A stretch of 64,000 bases of DNA from Desulfovibrio sp. Fe33 (GTDB lineage: Bacteria > Desulfobacterota > Desulfovibrionia > Desulfovibrionales > Desulfovibrionaceae): positions 124,001 through 188,000 of the forward strand of contig NZ_JAQKGU010000007.1 of NCBI RefSeq assembly GCF_028532725.1, read 5' to 3'. The position numbers and the translations under genes are program-made. This document shows positions 1-8,767 of the stretch, piece after piece. Below the pieces are notes generated by a model. It did not search any database, was not told the origin of the DNA, and saw nothing but the letters and a program-made list of their open reading frames with translations. The stretch's first letter is position 1, and the number at the start of each line of letters is the position of its first letter.

Positions 1-621
1 GTTGAGCAGGGTTGCGACGACGTTTCTGCCCGAGGGGCCGTCCACCAGTTCGAACCCGATTACGTCCCGATGGGACCCGTTTGCCAGGGGCACGGCGACG
101 TCCAGGTGCGCGGCGGCCCAGGCCATGACCTGTTGCCCGCGCGCCGGGTCGTATCCCTTGGCCGGGAGGCCGTCCCTTGCAATTACGTCGGAGCCGTACA
201 GGGCGTCGTAGAGGCTGCCCCATCGGGCGTTGGCCGCGTTCAGGGCGAACCGGGCGTTGGTGACGGGAACCACGAGTTGCGGACCGGCTATTCGGGCGAT
301 TTCCGGGTCAACGTTTTCGGTGGCAATGGCGAAATCACCGCCTTCCGGCGTCAGGTAGCCTATTTCGCGCAGGAAGGCGTGGTATGTCTTTTTGTCTCCA
401 GGCTGGCCGGGGTGCGCCCGGTGCCATTCGTCCATGGCGGCCTGGATGCGGTCCCGTTCGGCCAGCAGCTCCCGGTTGCGCGGAGCGAAGTCCCTGAATA
501 TGGATTCGGCTCCGCTCCAGAAGGTGGCTTCATCGAGGCCGGTTCCTTTCAAAATGGTCCTGACGGCCTCGGCGAGTTCCGCGTGGATCGACAGGGCGCC
601 TGCGAGATATCTTTGCGTCAT
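1..621 (-). CDS. glcB: Malate synthase G, N-terminal part (cut by window edge)
   Basis: Reading the minus strand from the ATG at 621 gives about 207 residues with no stop before the window edge. The protein starts [18 protein letters not shown] and contains [33 protein letters not shown] and [13 protein letters not shown]. These stretches are typical of the N-terminal clasp and early barrel of malate synthase G, which condenses glyoxylate with acetyl-CoA to malate in the cytoplasm. An AGGAG sequence lies just upstream of the ATG. The catalytic Arg, Glu and Asp residues are further downstream and outside the window, so activity cannot be judged. No isocitrate lyase gene is seen nearby, so the glyoxylate may come from glycolate or glycine rather than from a full glyoxylate shunt (inference). 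Confidence 0.9.
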   Translation of the reverse strand, partial: MTQRYLAGALSIHAELAEAVRTILKGTGLDEATFWSGAESIFRDFAPRNRELLAERDRIQAAMDEWHRAHPGQPGDKKTYHAFLREIGYLTPEGGDFAIATENVDPEIARIAGPQLVVPVTNARFALNAANARWGSLYDALYGSDVIARDGLPAKGYDPARGQQVMAWAAAHLDVAVPLANGSHRDVIGFELVDGPSGRNVVATLLN

Positions 622-862
622 GCCTGCTCCTGATAGGGCTGATTATTGGCGCGGTTTTCATGGGAATCATCATCGTAGAATGCCCTGACTCGGGGAGCAA
701 TGCAACCACAACCGATTCTTATGACACCAAGTTTTCCATGGCTGTCGGTTTGTTCCTCGAATACGCGGGGCATTTATGCTGGAACGGAACTTGTATGCAG
801 TTGTGGAATCAGGTCCGACTTTTGACGTTGCGTCGAACAAAGGTCCTGGGCAAAGGATCTAT
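622..862. other. Divergent intergenic region, glcB / glycosyltransferase
   Basis: This 241-base gap separates the minus-strand malate synthase start from the plus-strand glycosyltransferase start and should hold both promoters. I see no convincing -35/-10 pair, sigma-54 site or operator. Short readable stretches across it have no ribosome site and no family likeness. Confidence 0.4.
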
Positions 863-2104
863 ATGCAACTAAGCGTCATCATACCTGTTTTTAATAAATT
901 CTCCCTGACGCGGGACTGTCTGTTTTCCTTGCGCGACCACGCGCCGGAAGTGAGCATGGAAGTGCTCGTGGTGGACAACGGCTCTTTGGACGAGACGCGA
1001 TCGGAACTTGATCCTCTGGGCAGGAATCTGTTCGGGGACGCCTTCCGGGTTCTTCGCCTGCCGGAAAACCGCAACTTTGGTCCGGCTTGCAACTTGGGTG
1101 CCGCTGAAGCTGTCGGCGAGTTCCTGCTTTTCCTCAACAACGACACGTTGTTGACGCCGCAGTGGTACCCGCCCCTGCTGGAGGCTCATACAGGCAATTG
1201 CGCCGTGACCGGTCCGCTGTTGATGTATCCGGCAGGCGGAGTCTTGCCCGTCGACAAGGTCCAACATCTAGGTGTGGCCTGCCAGCCGCAATTGCATTTT
1301 TGCCATTTGTATGAATTCTTTCCAGCCTCTCACCCTGTGACCCGCAGATCGCGCACCCCGCAATTCCTGACCGGCGCCGCGCTGCATCTGCCTAAGGCGG
1401 TGTTCATGGAGGCGGGCATGTTCCATGAAGGATACATCAACGGGGCTGAGGACCTTGAGCTGTGCGTGCGTGTCCGTAAGCTCGGATTTGCCTTGCGTTG
1501 TGTGCCGCAAAGCCGGATCTACCACCTTCAAAGCCAGACTCCGGGGCGGCACGATTATGAGCGGCATAACGCCAACCTCTTCAAGGAGCGGAATCTGTGG
1601 GAAATATTCCCCGACCTTCATTTGCATCTTCGGCAGGATGGTTATGAATTGGGGCTTAACGAGCATCTGGTTCCGTTTGCCAGGCTTCCGCAGAGGCGGA
1701 AGACGATATTGGATCGGGCTTTTCCCCGCGAACATGGCGATCTGGGGCGTGATGAGTGTTTATCCATGATGGAGCGGGAACCGCTGTACGCTCCGGCTTA
1801 CGAACGTCTGGCAGAGCTGTGTCGAGAGGAGGGAGACCTTTCCCTGCTCGCCGAGATTCGTTTTCTTCAGACCCGGTTTTTCCCCAGTCGGGAAGCTGCC
1901 GGGCGGCTGTGTGTGGCCGCAAGAAAAGCGGGGAACGGCCGCTTGCGCCGGGAGGGTGAACGTCTCATCAAGTTCTATTTGAATCTAACCGTGAATTCGG
2001 ACCTTGCCGCCATGGCGCGGGAAATGGTCGTCTTTGGCAAGCGGCTGGAACAGACCTCGCTGACGAATCTTTATGCCGATTGGCTGGCGGGGAAGGCTTT
2101 ATGA
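863..2104 (+). CDS. Family 2 glycosyltransferase
   Basis: The 413-residue protein begins MQLSVIIPVFNKFSLTRDCL, the usual first strand of the GT-A fold of family 2 glycosyltransferases. VVDNGSLDETR follows, then LLFLNNDT near residues 89-95 in the place of the DxD nucleotide-sugar and metal site. The GT domain covers roughly residues 1-240 and the rest is helical without a clear family. Start choice: a longer frame upstream lacks a ribosome site, whereas the ATG at 863 follows AAAGGATCT and begins exactly at the conserved core. The stop overlaps the next gene's start (ATGA), so the two are probably translated together. Sugar donor and acceptor are unknown; flagellar or surface glycosylation is a guess. 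Confidence 0.85.
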   Translation: MQLSVIIPVFNKFSLTRDCLFSLRDHAPEVSMEVLVVDNGSLDETRSELDPLGRNLFGDAFRVLRLPENRNFGPACNLGAAEAVGEFLLFLNNDTLLTPQWYPPLLEAHTGNCAVTGPLLMYPAGGVLPVDKVQHLGVACQPQLHFCHLYEFFPASHPVTRRSRTPQFLTGAALHLPKAVFMEAGMFHEGYINGAEDLELCVRVRKLGFALRCVPQSRIYHLQSQTPGRHDYERHNANLFKERNLWEIFPDLHLHLRQDGYELGLNEHLVPFARLPQRRKTILDRAFPREHGDLGRDECLSMMEREPLYAPAYERLAELCREEGDLSLLAEIRFLQTRFFPSREAAGRLCVAARKAGNGRLRREGERLIKFYLNLTVNSDLAAMAREMVVFGKRLEQTSLTNLYADWLAGKAL

Positions 2105-3738
2105 CCGATGTTGTTTTGGCCGATTTTTTGGCTATGGGAACAATGGGGCGCAGCCATCTGATCCTAGCGGCGCAGTCCGCGTTCAGAGTGGCCGAACGGG
2201 GCGGCGACCCAGGAGCGGCCGCCCTCGGGGCCAGGCTGCTCTGTTTGGCATGGGGGGAGTTCCCTCTGGACGGCGCTATGGCCACGCAATTAGTGCGCTT
2301 GTCGGGAGCCGTCCCTGCCGTGGCCGGGGTGTTGACTGAGTTCGGGCTGCAATTGGCCGCCAGGGTGGCCCGAGCGGACAACGGCGGCAATCTGCCGGAG
2401 GCCGGACAACTGTTTGCTTCGGGAGAATACGAAGAAATGGGGCGTTGCTTCGAAACGGCTGTTTCGCGCGGCCCGGTGTTGCCTGTGATTCGGCAGGCCA
2501 TGCACTTCCAGGGCATCCTGTCGAATTTTGCTTGGCTGGAACGGTTTCTTGAGCGGACGCTTCTGCCTGTGGACCCGGAATTGGGAGAGTTGCTTTTGGC
2601 CGATGTCTGGCTGTCCGGCGGCATGTATGGGCAGGCTGTTGGGACCTTGGGCAAAATGGTCGCTCGCAGCGGCCATTCGGTGTGGGGCGTCAAGCTGGCT
2701 GCAGCATTGGCGGGAGCAGGGCGCATCGAGCGCGCTATGAACGTCCTCGTCAGGGTCTTGGAGGATTTTCCCGACCACACCACGGCGTTGCTGCTCCTCG
2801 ACAGCCTGGCCTTTCCGGCCCGGCGCGATGTCGGGTTGGACGGCAAGTGCGCGGTTTCCATATATTCCTTTAATAAGTCAGAAGAGCTGGGACGGACCCT
2901 GGAGAGCGTTCTGGCCTCGAACCTGGGTCCCGAGGTCGGCGACGTCACCGTGCGCGTGCTGGTCAACGGAAGCACCGACGACAGCCGGGCCGTGGCTGAA
3001 GCGGCCCGCGACAGGTTCGGTGGGAACATGGAGATCGTTGTCCTGCCCGTGAACGTGGGCGCGCCCGCTGCGCGCAACTGGCTTCTGGACGCGGCCCTCC
3101 GCGAGGGGGCGCGTTGGATCGCCTTCCTTGACGACGACGTGCTTGTGCCGCGCGACTGGTTGGCCGGGCTGGCTGCGGGCGTGAAGGATTTCCCCGAAGC
3201 CGGAGTGTGGGGCTGCCGCGTAGCTGATGTGCGGTCGCCAAGTCTCGTCCAGCACGGCGACGGCTTCCTGCTTCCGCAGGATGAGGCGGCGCGCAGGGGA
3301 GGACGGTTCTCATTACAGGAACCCTGCGTGGAGGTCATGGCCGAGTCGCTGCTGGGCTATCGCCGCTATGCCGCTTCGGTAACCGGCTGCTGCCATCTCT
3401 TCGAAACGGATTCCCTGGCCGGGAGCGGCGGTTTCGATCTGCTTTTCTCTCCCAGCCAGTTCGATGACCTTGATCTCGACCTGCGCAGGCTTCGGCAGGG
3501 CAGGCTCGCCGCCTACCTGGGCGATTTGCGCATCACCCATTTGCGGGAATCGACGCATTTCCTGAAGTTGTCGGAAGGCGCGGCCGCGCGGAGCGAAATG
3601 CACCGTCACCTTCTGGAAGAACGTCACGCGCCCGTTTGGTCCGAACTGTGCGCCATACAGCGCGCTGCGGTGCGGGCGGATCTGACGGCAAGGCGCGAGC
3701 GGCTTCAGAGATCGGGATTCTTGCCCGACAATTCGTAG
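2101..3738 (+). CDS. Two-part glycosyltransferase with helical N-terminal region and GT2 domain
   Basis: The 545-residue protein starts at the ATG overlapping the previous stop, with GGGGAAGG just before it. Residues 1 to about 245 are alpha-helical and TPR-like in feel, with repeats such as GMYGQAVGTLGKMV and RIERAMNVLVRVLEDFPD. From about residue 249 a GT2 domain begins (CAVSIYSFNKSEELGRTL), with NVGAPAARN and a clear DDD metal site in IAFLDDDVLVP near residue 343. It transfers a sugar from an activated donor to an unknown acceptor. The N-terminal part may bind a protein substrate, as in some flagellin or S-layer glycosylation enzymes (inference). Its 3' end overlaps the end of the convergent glycosyltransferase gene by about 34 bases. 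Confidence 0.8.
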   Translation: MTDVVLADFLAMGTMGRSHLILAAQSAFRVAERGGDPGAAALGARLLCLAWGEFPLDGAMATQLVRLSGAVPAVAGVLTEFGLQLAARVARADNGGNLPEAGQLFASGEYEEMGRCFETAVSRGPVLPVIRQAMHFQGILSNFAWLERFLERTLLPVDPELGELLLADVWLSGGMYGQAVGTLGKMVARSGHSVWGVKLAAALAGAGRIERAMNVLVRVLEDFPDHTTALLLLDSLAFPARRDVGLDGKCAVSIYSFNKSEELGRTLESVLASNLGPEVGDVTVRVLVNGSTDDSRAVAEAARDRFGGNMEIVVLPVNVGAPAARNWLLDAALREGARWIAFLDDDVLVPRDWLAGLAAGVKDFPEAGVWGCRVADVRSPSLVQHGDGFLLPQDEAARRGGRFSLQEPCVEVMAESLLGYRRYAASVTGCCHLFETDSLAGSGGFDLLFSPSQFDDLDLDLRRLRQGRLAAYLGDLRITHLRESTHFLKLSEGAAARSEMHRHLLEERHAPVWSELCAIQRAAVRADLTARRERLQRSGFLPDNS

Positions 3739-4730
3739 CACAGGGCGAGCAATTCGCCGGGAGTGTCGTCGGTGACGGTGTGGGAGGACAGGACTTCCTC
3801 CTGCGCGCTGAGCGCCATCCGGGTCCGTGCGCCGGGGTTCTCGATCAGGGTTTTCAGACAGTCCAGCCATGCCCGGGGCGAGTTGGCCAGGAGGCCGGTC
3901 CGGCCGTGTCTGACACAGGCGTATGGCGGCAGATCGCTGAACACTCCTGCGATTCCGCGCACGGCGTATTCCATCCATTTGACGTGGCTCTTGGCCCTGT
4001 TGAACGGGTCGTCCCCAAGCGGGGCTAGGCCGATGTCGAAGGAAAGTTCGTTCATGGCTTCGACATAGGCCGCGTAATTTTCAGTCGGGGGCATGAAGCG
4101 CACGCAGGGCAGGCTTTCCAGGGAGGGGGAAGAGCAGCCGAACAGGGTCAGCTCGACGGCCTCTGCGTATTTTTCGAGCAGCCGGGCCAGAGGAGCCCGC
4201 AGGATTTCGAGGTCGGCCGAATGGGTGGGAGTGCCTGCGTAGAGGATTCGGACGGGCGTTCCCTCCTGCCTTGGTTCCGAGGGGGCCCACAGAGTCGTGT
4301 CCAGTCTGTTGGGCGTCACCGCCACGCGGCTGTTCCGGCGTTTGAAGGTCGAGGCCAGGGCTCGGGTGGAAACAGAGATGGCTGCGAAGCGGTGCGCTAT
4401 TTTGTCCAGCGTCCGCATGGTGCGGCGGGCGAGATCGTGCTGCGGGTTTTCCTCGGGGATGGCCTGGAGCAGGTCGTCCGTGTCGTAGATGACCGGCTTC
4501 CCGCTGTTGAAGCAGGCGTCGAGCAGTTGTTCGGTGAAGTCTAAGGGAAAGAATCTCTGTACCAGGATTACGTCGGCCCCCAGAAGGGCGTCATTGTTCA
4601 CGGCGTGATTGTCGCCCCGGCTGCGAACGGCCCAGCTCACCGTTACGGATTCGTGGCGAAGCGGGGCCAGGACACGGTATCGGGCGCAAGCTGAATCCGG
4701 GCTGTCGAAAGTCAAAACGGCTATATTCAA
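3705..4730 (-). CDS. GT4-like glycosyltransferase
   Basis: The 341-residue product starts MNIAVLTFDSPDSACARYRV and has a GT-B-like layout: an N-terminal half with VILVQRFFP and VIYDTDDLL, and a C-terminal half with VRILYAGTPTHSADLEIL, FDIGLAPLGDDPFNRAKSHVK and an EYAVRGIAGVFSD donor-binding segment. I chose the TTG at 4730 because GGAG lies five bases before it and the next residues begin the conserved core; an upstream in-frame start at 4802 has no ribosome site. It is on the opposite strand to the two GT2 genes and converges with them, so it may belong to the same surface-glycan function. Donor and acceptor are unknown. Confidence 0.75.
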   Translation of the reverse strand: MNIAVLTFDSPDSACARYRVLAPLRHESVTVSWAVRSRGDNHAVNNDALLGADVILVQRFFPLDFTEQLLDACFNSGKPVIYDTDDLLQAIPEENPQHDLARRTMRTLDKIAHRFAAISVSTRALASTFKRRNSRVAVTPNRLDTTLWAPSEPRQEGTPVRILYAGTPTHSADLEILRAPLARLLEKYAEAVELTLFGCSSPSLESLPCVRFMPPTENYAAYVEAMNELSFDIGLAPLGDDPFNRAKSHVKWMEYAVRGIAGVFSDLPPYACVRHGRTGLLANSPRAWLDCLKTLIENPGARTRMALSAQEEVLSSHTVTDDTPGELLALCYELSGKNPDL

Positions 4731-4839
4731 GAGAACTCCATGGCTGAGGGGCTGTGATGCGTCCCTTGGCCCTTCTTTGTTAAGCGGGGAGATTATCGCC
4801 ACCCCAACGGCGTCGGTTTGATCGGACTGTTCGGCGTCC

Positions 4840-5223
4840 CTACGCCTTCATGACGTCCTGTATGCGTTCCCACAGCCGTTCCAGGGGAACGGGTTTGAGC
4901 AGGTAGTCGAAGGCCCCTGCTTCGAGAGACCGCATGTGCCGGTTCATGTCGCCTTCTCCCGTGAGCACGATGACCTTGGCACGGGGGAAGTTCTTGCGGA
5001 TGATCTTGAGGGTTTCCATTCCATTCAGGTCGGGCATGTTCATGTCCAGCAGGACCACGTCGATAGGGGATGATTCCAGCGCGGCATAGGCGTCGACCCC
5101 GCTCGCGGCGGTGTCCACTTTCGCTCCGAGGTGGGTCAATCGCTTGGCCAGCGTGGATGCGAAGTCGGACTCATCGTCGACAATGAGGATATGAATAGTT
5201 GCGGTCTTGGTGTTTTTTCTCAC
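4840..5223 (-). CDS. Stand-alone response regulator receiver protein
   Basis: The 127-residue protein is a single CheY-like receiver domain with no output domain. It has IHILIVDDESDFA with the acidic pocket, the phospho-acceptor Asp in VVLLDMNMPDLNG, Thr in VIVLTGEGD and Lys in DYLLKPVP. It starts with GTG at 5223, with AAGGAG seven bases upstream. The gene runs away from the kinase/receiver operon at 5774 across a 550-base spacer and is a close relative of the receivers encoded there. It probably takes phosphate from that kinase or the PAS kinase at 10870 and signals by protein contact (inference). Confidence 0.88.
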   Translation of the reverse strand: MRKNTKTATIHILIVDDESDFASTLAKRLTHLGAKVDTAASGVDAYAALESSPIDVVLLDMNMPDLNGMETLKIIRKNFPRAKVIVLTGEGDMNRHMRSLEAGAFDYLLKPVPLERLWERIQDVMKA

Positions 5224-5360
5224 GTTGATCTCCTTACAATGAACATGCCAGCGACTGGAAACAAAACACGTCTTGATACTTTTTTCTCCACTTGTCGAGT
5301 TTAAAAGAAAGCCTGTTATACTGTGTGGTTAAATGTATATGGTACGGAAATAACCAGTTC

Positions 5361-5436
5361 GTTCCAATTGGGACATACAAAAAAATGGTCAGGCGATTCA
5401 GGGGAATGTTTTTAAAAGTGGGACATTTTTACCCAC
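5361..5436. promoter_or_regulatory. Two inverted repeats, possible upstream activator sites
   Basis: GTTCCAATTGGGAC (5361-5374) is a near-palindrome. GTGGG at 5418-5422 pairs with CCCAC at 5432-5436. Both elements contain the direct repeat TGGGACAT. They lie about 260-330 bases before the sigma-54 promoter at 5692, a normal distance for an enhancer of a sigma-54 activator. The binding protein is unknown; the activator encoded at 12360 is a candidate by proximity only. Confidence 0.3.
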
Positions 5437-5691
5437 CGTGTGTTATGGGGAGTTCAGGCGTCCTTTTGTATGGGGGCTTGAGAGGGGAAGAGAGGTACCG
5501 GTTCATTATGTACCACTGGAACAAAAAGTATCGCTTTGTGATGAATATCGCGTTTAAAAGAGGCGAACGGCCGTTTACCTTTGTCCGGCATACCATGGGA
5601 TTGTTCTGGAATGATCAAAATAAAACACATTTATTTCAGTCGTTAAGGAAGAATTTGCTACACTGTTTGTTCGTTTTCTCTCGGTTTGGGA

Positions 5692-5707
5692 TGGCATACG
5701 GTTTGCT
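5692..5707 (+). promoter_or_regulatory. Sigma-54 (-24/-12) promoter of the kinase/receiver operon
   Basis: TGGCATACGGTTTGCT fits the sigma-54 consensus TGGCAC-N5-TTGCW, with GG and GC exactly ten bases apart. Transcription should start near 5718, about 55 bases before the kinase ATG at 5774. Very similar sites lie at 15386 and 46281. Confidence 0.7.
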
Positions 5708-5773
5708 CATAGTGCGCCAGTAAGAGGTCACGGGGTTTACCGGAAGGCCGGAAGTTGCAAATGGGAGAGGGGA

Positions 5774-7489
5774 ATGCATCCCGAGAAGAAGTCATCATAC
5801 GACAACCTGTCGCGAAATCTGTCGCTGACAGTCATCACGGTGTCCTTCGCCCCTCTCATTTTGGTGGGCGGCCTTCTCTTCCACCAGTTCCGCTCCATAT
5901 ATACAGAGAAGGTTTTTGCCCACCTGGCCGAAGTGGTGGATAAACATGCGGCCAACATCAACACGTTTCTGCAGGACAAACTCATCGAGGTTCAATACAT
6001 CAGCCGAACCTCCTCCTTTGAATATCTTACTGCTCCGGGGCATCTGGAAAAGGCCCTGCGCGGGATGCAGCAACAATACGGCCGCATCTTCGTCGATCTG
6101 GGCATAGTTGACAGCAAGGGCCGCCAGGTGGCCTATGCCGGACCATTCAGCCTGTACGGCGCCGACTATTCCGGTGCCGACTGGTTCCGCAACTCCAAGG
6201 AACGCGACGCCATCATCAGCGACGTTTTCGAGGGGCTTCGTCAGTCTCCCCATTTCATCATATCCATCAGCCAGGGCCAGGGCGAGGACCGTTGGACCCT
6301 GCGCGCGACCATCGATTTTCTGTCGTTCAGCTACCTGGTGCGCAACCTTCACATCGGCCAGACCGGGTTCGCCTATATCGTCAACAGCGGCGGCGTGTAC
6401 CAGACCCGTCCCAAGGACAAGCGCAACCAGGACCTGGAACTGACTCCGCGCCGTGAACTCACCCGGCCGGAATCCCTGGCCGGGGTTTCCATCTACGAGT
6501 CCTTCGACGCCGAGGGCGACGACTACATCACCGTATCCGCTCCCATCAAGGGCGGGGACTGGGAACTGATCTACCAGCAGAAGGCCTCCGACGCCTTCTC
6601 GGCCATGACCCGTACCGAGTTCGTCGCCCTGATCGTCTTTCTCATCGGCGGCATGGGCATCGTCGCCATGGCCCTTATCATCTCCCGCAAACTCGTGCTC
6701 AGGTTCCAGGCCATCGACCAGGAATCCGAACTCATGAGCAAGCAGATCGTCGAGACCGGCAAGCTGGCGGCCATCGGCGAGCTGGCCGCGGGCATCGCCC
6801 ATGAAATCAACAATCCCGTGGCCATTATGATCGAGGAGGCGGGTTGGGTCGGCGACCTCATGGAGGACGAGGGGCGTGAGCTGCCGTCCTATGCCGAGAT
6901 TCGGCGCGCGCTCACCCAGGTCGGCAACCAGGGACGGCGGTGCAAGGACATCACCCACAAGCTTCTGAGCTTCGCCCGGCAGACCGACTCCCGCGTGATC
7001 GAAATGTCCGTGCCGGACTTCATTCGCGAAGTGGTGGAAATTTCCATGCAGCAGGCGCGGTTCGCCCAGGTGGAGTTCGCCCTCGACCTGGACGAGTCCA
7101 TGCCCCGCATCAGCGCGTCGGCCACCGAGCTGCAACAGGTGCTGCTCAATCTGGTCAACAACGCCATCCAGGCCATGGAGCCCGAGGGCGGCAAGCTGTC
7201 CATTTCCTGCACCATGGAGGACGGCCAGGCGGTCATCGCGGTGGGCGACACCGGGCCCGGCATCCCCGCCGCCAACCTGGGGCGGATTTTCGATCCGTTC
7301 TTTACCACAAAGCCCGTGGGCAAGGGGAGCGGGTTGGGATTGTCCATATGTTTCGGAATAATCCACCAGATGGGTGGTGATATAGACGTGGAAAGCACAG
7401 TGGGCGTGGGAACGCGGTTTACCATCCGGCTGCCGATGCCGTCGCCCTCATGGCAACCTGAAACGCGACAGGAGAATCGAGATGACTGA
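5774..7489 (+). CDS. Membrane sensor histidine kinase with dCache sensor domain
   Basis: The 571-residue protein has a transmembrane helix near residues 18-38 (ITVSFAPLILVGGLLF), a periplasmic double-Cache-like sensor of about 240 residues, a second helix (EFVALIVFLIGGMGIVAMAL) and a cytoplasmic kinase. The H-box is IGELAAGIAHEINNP with the phospho-acceptor His at about residue 343. The ATPase lobe has LVNNAIQAM (N box), VGDTGPGIP (G1) and GKGSGLGLS (G2). It should autophosphorylate in response to a small periplasmic ligand, as dCache domains commonly bind organic acids or amino acids. It has no linked output domain and its gene overlaps the next receiver gene by eight bases, so it probably passes phosphate to the three downstream receivers. 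The ATG follows GAGAGGGGA. Confidence 0.92.
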   Translation: MHPEKKSSYDNLSRNLSLTVITVSFAPLILVGGLLFHQFRSIYTEKVFAHLAEVVDKHAANINTFLQDKLIEVQYISRTSSFEYLTAPGHLEKALRGMQQQYGRIFVDLGIVDSKGRQVAYAGPFSLYGADYSGADWFRNSKERDAIISDVFEGLRQSPHFIISISQGQGEDRWTLRATIDFLSFSYLVRNLHIGQTGFAYIVNSGGVYQTRPKDKRNQDLELTPRRELTRPESLAGVSIYESFDAEGDDYITVSAPIKGGDWELIYQQKASDAFSAMTRTEFVALIVFLIGGMGIVAMALIISRKLVLRFQAIDQESELMSKQIVETGKLAAIGELAAGIAHEINNPVAIMIEEAGWVGDLMEDEGRELPSYAEIRRALTQVGNQGRRCKDITHKLLSFARQTDSRVIEMSVPDFIREVVEISMQQARFAQVEFALDLDESMPRISASATELQQVLLNLVNNAIQAMEPEGGKLSISCTMEDGQAVIAVGDTGPGIPAANLGRIFDPFFTTKPVGKGSGLGLSICFGIIHQMGGDIDVESTVGVGTRFTIRLPMPSPSWQPETRQENRDD

Positions 7490-7913
7490 TGCCACTGTTT
7501 TGATCGTGGACGACGAGCGGGGGTTCGTCGAGACCATGGCCAAGCGGCTCGAAAAGCGCAACATGACCGTTTTTCAGGCCTTCAACGGTGACGAGGCCAT
7601 GGTCCGGCTGGCGGATCATCCGAACATCCAGGTGGTTATCTTGGACATGAAGATGCCCGGAAAGGACGGCCTTGTGGTTCTGCAGGAAATCAAGGAGGCG
7701 TACCCCCTGGTCGAGGTCATCATGCTGACCGGCCACGCCACGGTCCCCTCGGCTGTGGAGGGCATCCAGCATGGCGCCTTCGACTACCTGATGAAGCCGT
7801 GCAGCTTCGAGGATCTGAATCAGAAGATCGCCGAGGCCGTGGAGCTCAAGAACGAGCGTGAGGAAGAGGCCGTCGAGGCCCGGCTAAGCAACATCGCCGG
7901 GCGCATGGGGTAA
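7482..7913 (+). CDS. Receiver-only response regulator, first of three
   Basis: The 143-residue protein is a CheY-like receiver followed by a short charged helix (LKNEREEEAVEARLSNI). Key residues are VDDE near the N-terminus, the acceptor Asp in VVILDMKMPGKDG, Thr in VIMLTGHATV and Lys in DYLMKPCS. There is no DNA-binding or enzymatic output. It overlaps the kinase gene, which argues for translational coupling and a cognate pair. The C-terminal helical tail could serve as a dimer or partner contact (inference). Confidence 0.9.
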   Translation: MTDATVLIVDDERGFVETMAKRLEKRNMTVFQAFNGDEAMVRLADHPNIQVVILDMKMPGKDGLVVLQEIKEAYPLVEVIMLTGHATVPSAVEGIQHGAFDYLMKPCSFEDLNQKIAEAVELKNEREEEAVEARLSNIAGRMG

Positions 7914-7916
7914 GCC

Positions 7917-8327
7917 GTGGACAGGGCCAAGAACACCGAAAACGGCGTCTGCCGGGATATGCGCCTGCTCATCGTGGACGATGAGACAGGGTTCGCCGAG
8001 GTCCTGTGCAAGCGTATGCGCCGACGCGGTGTGGACGCCTCCTCGGCGTCCAGCGGCGACGAGGCGGTCCGCCTGCTTCGTCGCGAGGAGTTCGACGTGG
8101 CCATCGTGGATCTCAAGCTCCAGGGCATGAATGGTATAGAGATCCTCAAGGTATTCCGGCTGATGGCTCCGGAAATGCCTGTTCTTATGCTTACCGGCCA
8201 CGGCAGCGAAGAGGCTCGCGACGAGTGTCTCAAACTCGGCGCGGCGGGCTACCTCTCCAAGCCCGTTGATTTCGACAGACTGCTCGCCAAGGCGCTCGAG
8301 GTGTGCGCCGGGAGGGTGCGGGCGTGA
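7917..8327 (+). CDS. Receiver-only response regulator, second of three
   Basis: The 136-residue protein starts with GTG three bases after the previous stop. After an extra 14-residue leader it is a receiver domain (LLIVDDETGFAE). The acceptor Asp lies in VAIVDLKLQGMNG, where the usual Met-Pro after the Asp is replaced by Leu-Gln. Thr in VLMLTGHGSEE and Lys in GYLSKPVD are kept, so phosphorylation is likely. There is no output domain. The leader could be shortened if translation starts at the in-frame ATG before RLLIVDD. Confidence 0.88.
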   Translation: MDRAKNTENGVCRDMRLLIVDDETGFAEVLCKRMRRRGVDASSASSGDEAVRLLRREEFDVAIVDLKLQGMNGIEILKVFRLMAPEMPVLMLTGHGSEEARDECLKLGAAGYLSKPVDFDRLLAKALEVCAGRVRA

Positions 8328-8707
8328 ACCGAACCAGGGTGCTGCTCATTGATGACGAAGCCGGGTATACCGACGCCTTGGCCAAGCGGCTGAATCGTCG
8401 CGGCCTGTCGGTGACGACGGCCGGCGGCGGGCCGGAGGCCCTTGAAATCATGGGGTCGGAATCTTTCGATGTGGTCCTGCTCGATGTCAGGATGGCGGGC
8501 ATGGACGGCATCAAGACCCTGAGCGCCATCAAACGGCAGCATCCGGACGTGGAAGTGGTCATGCTGACCGCCCACGCCAATACGGACATAGTCATTTCAA
8601 GCCTGGCCATGGGGGCCTACGACTACCTCATGAAGCCGGCGGATGTGGAGGAACTGGTTCGCAAAATCGAAGATGCGGCCATGAGAAAAAGAAGCAATTC
8701 GAAGTGA
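8324..8707 (+). CDS. Receiver-only response regulator, third of three
   Basis: The GTG at 8324 overlaps the previous stop (GTGA) and has GGGAGGG upstream, giving a 127-residue receiver that starts MNRTRVLLIDDEAGYTDA. A longer reading from 8303 would add seven residues without a better ribosome site. The acceptor Asp is in VVLLDVRMAGMDG (Ala where Pro is usual), with Thr in VVMLTAHANT and Lys in DYLMKPAD. It has no output domain. With the kinase and two other receivers it makes a kinase plus three-receiver operon; a receiver-to-receiver or phosphate-sink role is inference. Confidence 0.88.
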   Translation: MNRTRVLLIDDEAGYTDALAKRLNRRGLSVTTAGGGPEALEIMGSESFDVVLLDVRMAGMDGIKTLSAIKRQHPDVEVVMLTAHANTDIVISSLAMGAYDYLMKPADVEELVRKIEDAAMRKRSNSK

Positions 8708-8767
8708 TCGGCCTGAGGGTGGGCGCTTCGGACAGGTAGAACTAAACAAGAGGAAGCGAGGATAATC

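Larger units (their letters stand above)
5224..5773. other. AT-rich divergent control region
   Basis: This 550-base spacer is visibly richer in A and T than its neighbours. It separates a minus-strand receiver gene from the kinase operon. Near its right end it carries a sigma-54 type promoter. Farther upstream it has two short inverted repeats that share TGGGACAT and could be activator sites. An open frame of about 143 codons (5292-5723) crosses it, but it starts with TTG without a ribosome site, overlaps the promoter and has no family likeness, so I do not call a gene. Confidence 0.6.

Noticed and set aside
5235-5250. Sigma-54-like site on the minus strand (TGGCATGTTCATTGTA) before the receiver gene at 5223
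   Set aside because: The -12 element has GT instead of GC, and the predicted start would fall on the gene's own start codon and erase its ribosome site.
5292-5723. Open frame of 143 codons in the AT-rich divergent region
   Set aside because: It starts with TTG without a ribosome site, has no family likeness, and its 3' end overlaps the sigma-54 promoter at 5692.
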